Assembly: GCF_000485595.1 (NCBI RefSeq)
Contig: NW_014577177.1
Location: 300,867 to 353,490 of the forward strand
Source: Priapulus caudatus
Lineage: Eukaryota > Priapulida > Priapulimorpha > Priapulimorphida > Priapulidae
Length of the DNA stretch: 52,624 nt
Direction of reading: 5' to 3'
Shown one piece after another: positions 43,901 to 52,624 of the stretch. Numbering within the stretch: the stretch's first letter is position 1; the number at the start of each line of letters is the position of its first letter. The notes under the pieces are model-generated. The model saw only the letters and a program-made list of their open reading frames with translations. It was not told the origin of the DNA and did not search any database. The translations under genes were made by a program, and so were the position numbers.

Positions 43901-46900
43901 ATTGGTAGGTTATAGCCAAATATCGTGCATAGTAGCAGAGCAGCAAAAACTAATTCTTGGAAGTGTGGCCCGATTATTAATCATGGTAGCCACAATTAAA
44001 AAAATATAAATATACAAACACATAATATATATAAACGTATGAAGCCATAGCCATTAACAATTAAAGCTATATAAACCTCACTGTTTATACGGGTAGGTTT
44101 AGCTAGGGCACCTTGTTTAACAACTTCACAATACATTACAAAGTTCGCTGGATGATGCTAATAATGATGAAAATAACATTAACACTCTTGAGCACTTGAC
44201 GCGGCATGATCGAGGAATTGTGAGACAATGCAGCCGTAGCTGCTGAATTGCTACTGCTATTCTTTCTGACAGTATATCCTCTTGTGCTCACCATGAAGCG
44301 GTGAGACAACTCAACGGGGGTCGCCCCAGGCTGGAATGAGGGCTGCAGAGGCGTCGTTGCCCGAGGCAGCATCGGAATAACTGCAGCAGCATCGCCACCA
44401 GCTGCCATCTTGTCTGTTGCGATGGGAACCACAGCAGAATCTAAGAAATAACTCGTTTTAAGAAAGCAGGCCTTGAAAATCTTAGCACTGGTAATCAGTT
44501 CGGCAGTTCGCGGAGAGCCTCAGGTAGGCTGAGGATAGGGGATACGCAGGAATGGAAGGTTGTAAATGGACGGCGTGGATTCGGTGAATAAAGAATTGTA
44601 GCATTGTTATATATAGGCTTTCTCTGGTGTCATACATGTCGTGCACGGCCGACAACAGCCTTAGGTATGGTAGCATACATGGTAATTCCCACAATAGCAA
44701 TTGGTTATTGGTGACAAACAATATAAGAAATGTACTAGTACTTCGAAATCCAGCCATATAAACCAATATAATTAACAATATTTTACATCTTGGGTCTCCC
44801 CCTCACTATTCCAAACACATGTTACCCGGTCAAACAGCACTCATACCTACATTGTAGATAGGGTATGAGCATCCAGCATATTATGGGAACCGTATAACAA
44901 TGTTAAACTACAAATTAACACAGTTTAAAATTAAACTCGAGATATTCTGTGTTATAGTCACAAGATGTACTACAGTTATAGCAATGCATAAGTAATAACA
45001 TGTTTTCTACTCACCCATAGTGTCTTCCCCATCTAGTATAGTCTGTAGCCTCTTCTTTTGCTTGCTAAAGTCAAACTCATCATCATCGTCATCGTCAGCG
45101 TCTCCTGCCTGCGCGGCTGCGGTCAACAGCATGTCATCGTCGCTGTCTGCAAACAGGTCAGCACTCGGGCCAACATTCGCGGCTCTCTCCTGGAAGGCAG
45201 CACCATACTGACGCTCAAGGGGTCGTTGTCGTAACAGGTACTACAGATATGTACCCGAGCAGGCCTCGAATTAAGCGACGACAGGGGCAAGGCAATTTTT
45301 TGGGGGCATGTGAGAAATTGCCTTGAATTTTCTCTAAAATGGATGGGCACCGAGGCAATTTTAAAAGGCATCAAGGCAACTCTCACAATTTGAGAAGGGC
45401 ACCAAGGCCATTGTTATGGAAAGCTTTGTGTCATCGTATGAATTCTATTAAAATTTCTCTAAATTTACTGCACTTAGCAAGCTACACACCGTTCAGATCA
45501 CTGGCCATTCTTGCGCGAGCGTCGTTTCCCGCGCTTTAAATCGCACGCGGGCCGAGTCCGGGCGTGCAGCATTTAAATATTCGTGTTCTACCACGGGCAT
45601 ACACAGGTGCACTATTTATCGATCGTCTACTGGCAGCGGTTGGCAGCAATACCACTAGGGGTGAGTATTGCGACCAAAAACCGTATTGCAATATATTGCA
45701 ATACGACAAAACCGTATTGCAATATTTTCCAATACGTATTGGGAAGTGTACACTTTATAGTGTAGACATGCCATGACATATAAGTAACATATTAATGTTT
45801 ATCGTCAATATATGTATTATGTAATTTGCATTTGTAAAGTGATTGTAGCACAAAATAAAGCAAATTGGGTTACATCTAGCAAATTGGTCAGTGTCATTTG
45901 TTTTTATTTATTGTGTGTTGACTTTTCAGGCAGATACAATCCACTGTTGACACTGTAAAAATATGACGATGTGTCAAATTGTCAATGTTGATGAGAATAA
46001 TAAGTTTTTAATAACAAGCTACATTTAACATTTAGTGGTAGTTTGAGTTTACACTTACTAATATGACAGTGTGTCATGTGTAACTCAACTGAGAACAGAG
46101 AACAAGGCACAGTCTTAGCTTTCAAGCACAAGAACAACTACAGTCTTAACTCAAGACAAGCTACAGTCTTAGCTTCAAGAACAGAAACAGCTACAGTCTT
46201 ACGCTTCAAGAACAAGAAAACAAGCACAGCTAGCTTCAAGAAACAAACAAGCTACCAGTCTAACTTCAAGAACAAGCTACAGTCTTAGCTTCAAGAACAA
46301 GAACAAGCTACAGTCTTAGCTTCAAGAACAAGAACAAGCTACAGTCTTAACTTCAAGAACAAGCTACAGTCTTAGCTTCAAGAACAAGCTACAGTCTTAA
46401 CTTCAAGAACAAGAACAAGCTAATATGGTTAACAGTTAGTGAGTTTACACTACAGATACGACGGTGTGTAACAGGAAGGACGGTGTGTTACTGGAAGTGC
46501 CATGTGCATTGTGCAATATGACCTGGTTTAATTTTTCATGTTTTTCTTAAGAAACAGAAGCACGTCAATGTTTTCTGCTGACAGTGAAGCCCTCTGTGCC
46601 GTAACAATGTCCCCCGCTGTGCTGAATACTCTCTCGGAAGGCACTGATGTGGCTGGAATGCACAATACCCCTGCTGCGTAATTAGCTAATACGGGATACT
46701 GAAACTGATGTTCCTTCCACCAGAGCAGAGGATTCTGACCAAGGTCTATGGACACATCAGCTCTATAACCCTCGATTTCCGCCCGAACTCGCTCAAGTGA
46801 GGTCTTGACTCTGTTCTGTTCTACCTTAACGATAAACACATCCCCGAGTATTGAAGCCAGACTGGGGCTCTCTTTGCTGCACAAGGCCTGCTGCCTGCTA

Positions 46901-49900
46901 GGATGTACAGTGACTGGGCTGGTCCGAGCATCCGTGTCATCTGAAAATAGACATATGTAAAATGTCATTAACTGTCTATGTAAGCCAGTAAAGCCACAAA
47001 TAAATCCGATTAACAGTTTAACACCATAATTAAACAACTAGTAAAACGCCAACAAATATTCTGGGACAGTGACTTTTCAACCAATTGTAAATTTCTATTA
47101 AATATGCAAGTGATACCTTAGGTAAAATTTTAACTATAATAAATTAATAATTTAATTGCTGCTCAATGACTTGTAGCAGCTATTATCAATATATTATAGT
47201 TGACAACTTACCTGAGGGTCCTGGAAGCGCAGGCAAATCAGGAACAGGATCTTGCTTCACAACGACTTGTTGCTGAATCCGTCTGTCATAAGCTGGGGCT
47301 GCGGTCATTGCCAGTCGAGTGTAGATTGTCAGTCGCTCATCCTCCTCAAAAAATGCGAGATCCTTGAACCTCGGGTCGATTGCAGTGCCCAACTCCAAGA
47401 ATTCCTTCACCTCTCTATCCTGATATCTGGTAACAGAAAACACACAAGCTTCTGTACAGAATTGTGACTGAGAAAACTTTGAACAATGAACAGTAAATTA
47501 AATTAATGTAAATTTAAAATTTTACAGATAATTATTAAAAATTTGTTTTTAATAAATTACATTTAGAAATGTAAATAACATAAGTTAAAGATTGGAATAC
47601 ATCAATGCTACTAAATACCTGGAAGACAGATCTTGGACGATAGTAGCCTTTAGCTCCTTCACCATGGTAGAATCATCATCATCTGGGACCATTAGCCTGC
47701 CCAGAAGTTGACGTTGAAGGGGAAGGATGATGGACACTGTTGGCACTTTCTCTGTGCACAAGGCGACTGTAATTGCTTTAAGTGGTTTGAGACACTCCAA
47801 GATTTGTTCAGCATGTGTAATGTCAGTTTCAGTTAGTGTAGCAATGTCTTTTTCCCTGTTTCTCATTTCTTTGCTGACAAGTGTTGCATAGACTGCTGGC
47901 TGCAATTCGAGAAACCTCTCGATCATATCAGCTGAAGAATTCCACCGTGTAGCAACGTCTTGGATGAGCTTGTGAGCTGGCAAATTGAGTGCCTTGATTT
48001 TGGTCTTTAGGATGGCAGCTGCCTGTGAACTGCGGTGAAAATATGACACAATTCTCCTTATCCTTCCCATCAGTCTGGCAACTGACTGCATTTTGAGGGC
48101 TTTCTGGGCTGCCAAGTTGAGCGTATGTGCATAACAGCCGACGTGGGGAATGCAGCCAGCTTCAACAGCAGCCAGTTTCATATTAGCTGCATTGTCAGTG
48201 ACTAATGGTGGATTTGGGGGAATGCCCCATTCCACAATAGCTTCCCTGATGACTGCCGCCACATTTACACCTGTATGGCTCTCAGGTAGGGGTCTAGTTT
48301 GTAAAACATAAGACTCCATTTTCCAGTCTGCAGAAATGTGAGAGGACGTTATGGTTATGAAAGATTCTGTAGCTCTGGATGTCCAGCCATCCGTTGTCAA
48401 TGCTACCTGTGTGGCATTTGACAGACTGGCTCTAACTTCTCGCTTTACATTCAGATACATGTCTGGTATGACACGTTCAGAAAAGTGCTGTCTAGTTGGT
48501 ACTGTATATTTGGGGTCCAACACCGATACCATGCGTTTGAATCCAGTATTGGACACCACACTATATGGGCGTAGATCGTGTACAATGAACTTCCCAATGG
48601 CATCTGTGATGCTAATTGCGCGTGCTGATGTTGCTTTATAGTTCGTGCCAAATAAATTTGGCAACTTTGACTGACTCAGCTTTGGAGTGATGGGGAAACT
48701 TGCAGGTTTAGTAGCACTGCTGCTGCCAGGTTTTGTAGCAGACGCTGGGTGGTGACGACGAACATGCACCGCCAAGTTGGTTGTGCCACCACTGTGTTTT
48801 ATCTGATCATCACAGTGGCGGCATACAGCAATGTTATTAACAACGCTACCATCAAGTTTGGATCTCTTCAATCCGAAGTGTTGCCATACATCAGCTTTTG
48901 CCCTTTTATTGGGGATAATCTCAAACAAATCGTCTGCTACAGGCGCTGCCATTTTGGCTGCCTCGTTGCGATATTAGATCGATCGATGCGTGTTCTTGGA
49001 ACCAGCGTGCGCTCGACCGAACGCGCGCCAGCAAAGTAAAATAGTATCGTTGAACAATAGTGGGCGCTCGCTCCAGCTTGTATCGCGCGCGCGCGCGGGG
49101 ACTCAGGCGAGCATAGGCTATATATAGACTCCCTGGTTGACGTGCTCGCTCACACGTCTGCCTGCGCGCGGTAGTGGCGCGCCGTGCTCCATGCAGTGGT
49201 CGCGTAATACTGTATGCGTCGTGCAGGCATTGTGCTTTCGTAATATATACACCGCCAGTGCATAATTTTCGAGCCCATTAACAATATAGACATAAAGGCA
49301 AGTGTCAAGTAGTTTATTTCTTGTTATACCACCGTATCGTAAAATATCGATATCCGGAAGTTGTATCGCGATATATCGAGTTTTCAAAATATATTGCAAT
49401 ATACCGATATACCGGTATATCGTTACACCCCTAAATACCACGTTATTGTTTTTACCGCCGGGTAAACTGGTATCCGGCCTCACGCTCTGCTAGAGAATGT
49501 ACACGCTCTGCGACAAACAGTGCGGCCGCAAACCAGTCTAGCCAGAGGCAGAGGCACCGACGGCAATTACAGAAAAGGGCAAGGCAGGTCACTGCCGTCG
49601 GTCGGGTTGGATTTTTAGGGGCAGTACGGCGATTGATAGGGGCACCGCCGGCAATTGCCGTTGGTGCCGTCGGTTAATTCGAGCCCTGTACCCGAGGTAC
49701 ATATATGTATACACAAAGTGTACCAGACTTGTACTACAGAAGTGTACCCTAACCCTAACTCTAACCCTAACCCTAAACATACCTCATATAAAAATATAAA
49801 CATAATACTAAACAACCTAAAACTACCTCGGGTACATATCTGTAGTACCTGTTACGACGACGACCCTTCGTGCCATACTGACCAGTGTAGCCGATTTGCG

Positions 49901-51927
49901 AGTTTCGAAATCACCAACAAGAAAGAAACGCAGAGCGTACGAGTTTCGCTAAGAATCGCGGTTTTACATTTGGCTGTAAAGCATCTAAAGAGGATTGTTC
50001 ACGTTCCTTTACCATAACTCCAGCAAGATCATGACAAGACACTTGTCAGAACTTTAACGGGAAGTGGCACTTTTACAGGATACTTACTTTTGACAGGTAT
50101 TCCTCTGGAATTATGTTACCTATCACACCAAGTTGACCCTGTAGTAGGAAAAATTATGAAATTACGTTTGTACTATGAATTATGACACAGTCATCACAAA
50201 GCACTTATAGTGGCAGCTGCTGTTGCGTTCTTGTATCTAGGGTAAACAATATAAAGAGATTACTGCAGATTATGGTTTGTTTATCACACTATAGTAAGGA
50301 TACTCTCCACCTTTTGCACGGGTATTGCTCTAATAAAGATTAAACGTTTGTTGAGGAGTGAATCGAATCAATCACTTGTTTTATTTATAGAGATATATAT
50401 ATCTCTATGCTCAAGCCAAAAAAATTCATGAAATTTCCAGTACCTAATTATGTCACCGCACAAATTTTGAATTTTTATGTAAAAATGGTATTTTGGATAT
50501 TTCTCAATTACCAGAAAGAGTGATAATACAAAATGTTCGCCACATGTCCAGCACAATATGTACCAAAATAGGGCATCAGGATTTTTATTTAAGTTTCATA
50601 TTTACCAAGAAATGTCAACAAATGCGCGCCTCACAGTAAGGTGTGTTGCGAGGTGTGAGAACTATTTTGGAAGACGTGGGATACTTGTTGGATCACTAAC
50701 AGATGACAGCTTGATACTAGCAGATAGCAGGGTTGACGCTGAATGATAAGTACTGGCTTAGTGAATATCGTGAACCTGCTGGTTGTATCATGTGTCTGAC
50801 GTCATCATGACGTCAGCCGCAGCTTACTACACATGTACGTGGATAATCAAAACGCTCTGGAAGTTCACATGTACCGTTATATGGAGAAATGAGCATGTAC
50901 ACATGTGGCACATAGTGTTAGCCATCCAATAAAGTTGAAAATGAAAAATCGGTAAAACTTTGCCTAAAACCTTGAGAGTATATATTATATACAATTATAG
51001 ACAATATATTATCATCACATAGCATACACAGTCATAAATATCACCTGTGTATCACTGTATGCCAGTTCTCCTTTCTTCTTTGGATTCCAAACCAAACTAC
51101 AGATTGTGAGGTTTTTGTCATGACGCTGTCTGCAAACACAAAAAAAGTGAAACAGCAAAATAGTAACCGCAAAGAAGTAAAGCATGGTGGTGAACTGTGT
51201 TGTATATACTAGAAAATGATAGAGCTCAATAAAAGAAAAACAAACAAGAAAACATATCATAATGGCCAATTAATAGCTGATTACACAGCTAAAGATATAA
51301 CAACAAAATGATACAAATAAAATATGTTGCAGCACCTTTCTATGCATTGTCTGCTTGATACATCCCAAACCAAGATCAGCCCATCTCTACACGCTGCAGC
51401 GAGGAAGTTTCCGCAGGGTGAGAATGTTGCTATGGATACTACCTGTAAACAAACATAGGCAGTCAAAATGAGTAATACTATATTCACACAGATTAGAAAA
51501 ACCTTAGTATTGTTTGCATATCACCCTATTGACCCAAACTACTTCACATACCTCTTTGATATCTTCATGTGTCAGTGTGTGTGCTAGCTCCCACGTGTCC
51601 CTTTTCATTAGCTGCACTTCCTTATCCACTGGTATTGCCAAGCACTGCGAATGCAGTTAAGTAAATGTAATTACATTTTACATCTGCTGTTGGCGCTATA
51701 TAGAGAGTTAAAAGATAAGTTTAAGTGCAAATTTCAAACGACATCTAAACATTTCTTTCCTTTTTCTTTATGACGAATACCTCAGCAGTGATCGGACTCC
51801 AAGAGACACGGCATAGAGTCTTCGAGAATGTGATGTCATTAGTCTTTGGCAACACGTTCCAAGTCATCTCAGACAGCTGGTCGGCCACTGTCCAGATTTT
51901 CACCGTTCCATCACAGCTGGACGATGC
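36636..51927 (-). CDS. WDHD1: WD repeat and HMG-box DNA-binding protein 1 (AND-1/Ctf4), 5' exons outside the window
   Basis: Replisome trimer hub linking the CMG helicase to DNA polymerase alpha. Exons: 51781-51927, 51552-51644, 51336-51442, 51045-51129 and 50088-50138 (last WD40 blades: SSSCDGTVKIW, FSPCGNFLAAACRDGLILVWD); 45015-45207 or 45189 (acidic linker); 44292-44440, 43632-43828, 43320-43401, 42659-42824, 42267-42384, 41837-41945, 41571-41632, 41237-41351, 40666-40797 and 40107-40231 (second propeller and helical SepB region: HRFMVWNSVGMVRSYN, GDQCLGV, SEGTPVTMDS, LAIKYASR); 39444-39563, 39072-39214, 38838-38920 (NPFK), 38072-38227, 37719-37816, 37138-37288 and 36636-36848 (disordered tail, HMG box GLQLWREANR..KEERE-QWNERAK, and the conserved end KLSSFAF). 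All phases agree. The intron downstream of 43320 uses a GC donor. The intron between 50088 and 45207 holds the nested transposons. The first about 150 residues lie beyond 52624. Confidence 0.96.
37920..38020. repeat. (AT)n microsatellite
   Basis: About 100 bases of TATATA with short interruptions in a WDHD1 intron, ending about 50 bases before exon 38072-38227. Confidence 0.92.
38533..38786. mobile_element. Multi-hairpin MITE (family A), complete, 9-bp TSD
   Basis: A 254-bp copy in a WDHD1 intron. Flanks GAAAATATA (38524-38532) and GAAAATACA (38787-38795) match at eight of nine bases. Termini GCTGAGAGCGTCTATGTCCC and, inverted, GCTCATAGGGTCTATGTCCC. It has a CCCTAACCCTAACC core at 38681-38694. 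Confidence 0.92.
46085..46425. repeat. Minisatellite inside the hAT, about 27-bp unit
   Basis: About ten imperfect units of CAAGAACAAGCTACAGTCTT(A)GCTT between the transposase stop and the left element end. Units differ by a few bases and by presence of an extra AAGAAC. It lies within the transposon, probably downstream of its gene. Confidence 0.88.
46528..48952 (-). CDS. hAT-family transposase with BED zinc finger (ZBED-like)
   Basis: Cuts and pastes the enclosing hAT element. Exons 47619-48952 (ATG), 47212-47426 and 46528-46940 (stop) join in phase with GT-AG introns into about 653 residues without a stop. Residues about 20-70 form a BED finger: CRHC, then the HVRRHH ligands. The RNase H-like core has TTDGWTSR (first Asp), LVTDNAANMK (second Asp), the CYAHTLNLA motif and VATRWNSS, with the insertion domain between. 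The C-terminal hATC dimerisation region has LLWWKEH, LANYAAGVLCIPATSVPSERVFS with the catalytic Glu, and ends in LLFLKKN. All core residues I can check are present, so it may be active. The introns are short, and the gene lies in the same orientation as WDHD1. Confidence 0.95.
50796..50816. promoter_or_regulatory. Paired TGACGTCA (CRE-like) sites
   Basis: Two full TGACGTCA octamers separated by only a few bases form a near-perfect palindrome in a WDHD1 intron. CREB/ATF-type factors bind this octamer. With no promoter nearby, function is doubtful. Confidence 0.45.
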
Positions 51928-52624
51928 CTATTGCAAGATGAGCAGAAGAAACACTCATTGTCAAAATTTTCTAAGATTTTTTTCCAGCAATGTGACTTAA
52001 TTACCATACACCAGCTAGATGAATGCTATTATATTAATTCTCTTGGTAGTTCATCGTCCGTAGTTCACATCGAAATTAGATACAGTCTATAAGACAGTAG
52101 ACAGAGAGAAACAATCCTGAGTACAGGGATATTCTGTTAGATAGCAAAACCATTCTACTGAAGTGAAAGAAATAAAAGCACACATGATTCAAGGCCTGCT
52201 ATCTATATTCATAACACTGTTCGCTGATTCTTCTTCCGTGCTGTTATATTAAAAGTCCTATATATATAATCAGGAGTAGATAATAGATAGATCTTCTATT
52301 ATCTACTCCTGATATAATATATGTAAGCGTGCCAGATATTTGCTTAGATATAGATAATATAACTGTGGCGGTGGCACCGGTCACCACGGTTCCCAGCTAG
52401 GTAATTGTGAGGTAGCTCACTGGGAACCACGGGCAGGGTGTGTGTTAATATTCTGTGTTTGTGATTGTATAATTATTTGTGAGGTCCGGTGTCTATTAGT
52501 GTGCGTTTTCGTAGTGTTTTGCCTGCTCACCAATTGTTGTTGTGGATAGTCGAGGACTAACATGGGGGCAGCCATGTTGGATGGGTTAGCCACCCCCTCT
52601 AGTGGCGGAGAGTAACGCGGGAGA
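51928..52624. other. WDHD1 intron or upstream DNA to the window end
   Basis: No further WD40 exon is recognised. A small hairpin element sits at 52263-52321 (arm core ATCAGGAGTAGATAATAGA), and a GGTTCCCAG/CTGGGAACC inverted repeat at about 52389-52430. The last 200 bases look like dispersed repeat DNA but I cannot classify them. Confidence 0.5.
52263..52321. repeat. Small hairpin element, 25-bp arms
   Basis: Arms 52263-52286 and 52295-52321 are near-perfect reverse complements around a loop of about 8 bases. It shares the CTATTAT..ACTC.TGAT.TATA arm plan with the element at 5979-6048 and the half copy at 878-900. Confidence 0.75.

Larger units (their letters stand above)
45656..49433 (-). 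mobile_element. Level-3 element: complete autonomous hAT transposon
   Basis: A 3,778-bp element with ends TAGGGGTGAGTATTG (left) and TAGGGGTGTAACGATA (right, read inwards), and the perfect 8-bp duplication AATACCAC (45648-45655 and 49434-49441). Subterminal regions repeat the palindrome TATTGCAATA, probable transposase-binding sites. It encodes the three-exon transposase 46528-48952 on the minus strand and carries a tandem repeat at 46085-46425. Perfect duplications and an unbroken reading frame suggest recent insertion. Confidence 0.95.
45260..49688. mobile_element. Level-2 element: non-autonomous hAT inside the MITE
   Basis: Ends CAGGCCTCGAATTAA (left) and CAGGGCTCGAATTAA (right, read inwards) are flanked by the perfect 8-bp duplication TACCCGAG (45252-45259 and 49689-49696), which lies in the level-1 inverted arm. 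Minus the level-3 insert it is about 640 bp, with GGGGCA/GGCAATTGCC-type repeats and no ORF. Length of duplication and CAGGG ends place it in hAT. Confidence 0.92.
45213..49873. mobile_element. Level-1 element of a nest: MITE with 9-bp TSD at the WDHD1 acceptor
   Basis: Inverted ends of about 50 bp (left GCTCAAGGGGTCGTTGTCG, right read inwards GCACGAAGGGTCGTCGTCG, both continuing TAACAGGTACTACAGATATG) are flanked by the 9-bp direct repeat CATACTGAC (45204-45212 and 49874-49882). Without the inner insertions the element is about 225 bp and contains a CCCTAA-type core (49747-49778). The left duplication overlaps or adjoins the splice acceptor of the WDHD1 acidic-linker exon. Its GCTCA end and 9-bp duplication resemble MITE family A. 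Confidence 0.9.

Noticed and set aside
46085-46425. CRISPR-like spaced repeats
   Set aside because: Units are directly tandem and imperfect without unique spacers, inside a eukaryotic transposon.
49747-49778. Telomere or chromosome end from CCCTAA repeats
   Set aside because: Only four to five units, lying inside a MITE with coding DNA of WDHD1 on both sides.
49883-50087. Possible extra coding sequence joined to the WDHD1 acidic exon
   Set aside because: The open frame here is a different frame from the WDHD1 reading; the correct frame has a TGA just upstream, so the exon must begin within the outer duplication or after it.
52330-52624. LTR of a retrotransposon at the window end
   Set aside because: There is a short inverted repeat and dispersed-repeat-like sequence, but no TG..CA ends, primer-binding site or coding region to support it.

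Overview
This is a window of nuclear DNA from an animal, most likely an invertebrate bilaterian. It carries spliced, conserved metazoan genes with GT-AG introns, including a mitochondrial-clan cytochrome P450 and an eIF4E2 (4EHP) gene. Introns and intergenic DNA are AT-rich and full of microsatellites, miniature inverted-repeat elements (MITEs) and hAT transposons. I cannot name the species from sequence alone. Two runs of ten N (16239-16248 and 32663-32672) are assembly gaps.

Layout. 1424-8849 (+): ten exons of a DEPDC7-like gene, first exon not found. 8850-11245: tail-to-tail intergenic DNA with a 9-bp-TSD MITE. 11246-20020 (-): RRM1, the large subunit of ribonucleotide reductase, with E2F-type sites just upstream of its ATG; its two 3' exons and first exon are present, but about 67 residues between them are not found. 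21609-23810 (-): EIF4E2 in two coding exons. 25616-34631 (-): a mitochondrial cytochrome P450 in eleven exons; the heme-binding exon is broken by many small frame changes. 36636-51927 (-): WDHD1/AND-1 (Ctf4 homologue), 23 exons running from the middle of the WD40 propeller to the C-terminal HMG box; the 5' end lies beyond the window.

Mobile DNA. The clearest novelty is a three-level nest of transposons (45213-49873) in a WDHD1 intron. A MITE with a 9-bp target duplication lies within about 20 bases of a splice acceptor. A non-autonomous hAT lies inside it with its own 8-bp duplication. Inside that lies an apparently intact 3.8-kb autonomous hAT with perfect 8-bp duplications and a three-exon, 653-residue BED-finger transposase. 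Other families are a multi-hairpin MITE (three full copies and one half copy), long foldback elements ending in CACAGGCAC with 8-bp duplications and different inner cargo, a 340-bp-arm inverted repeat, and a decayed Ty3/Gypsy integrase. Three MITE families carry short TTAGGG-type cores.

How the genes relate. RRM1 (dNTP supply) and WDHD1 (replisome scaffold) both serve DNA replication, EIF4E2 acts in translational repression, the P450 in mitochondrial steroid or xenobiotic oxidation, and the DEPDC7-like protein probably in signalling. In animals these are not an operon, and I see no evidence that they form one functional system. I did not find a new defence or enzymatic system. The unusual content is in the transposon architecture and a few gene-level anomalies.
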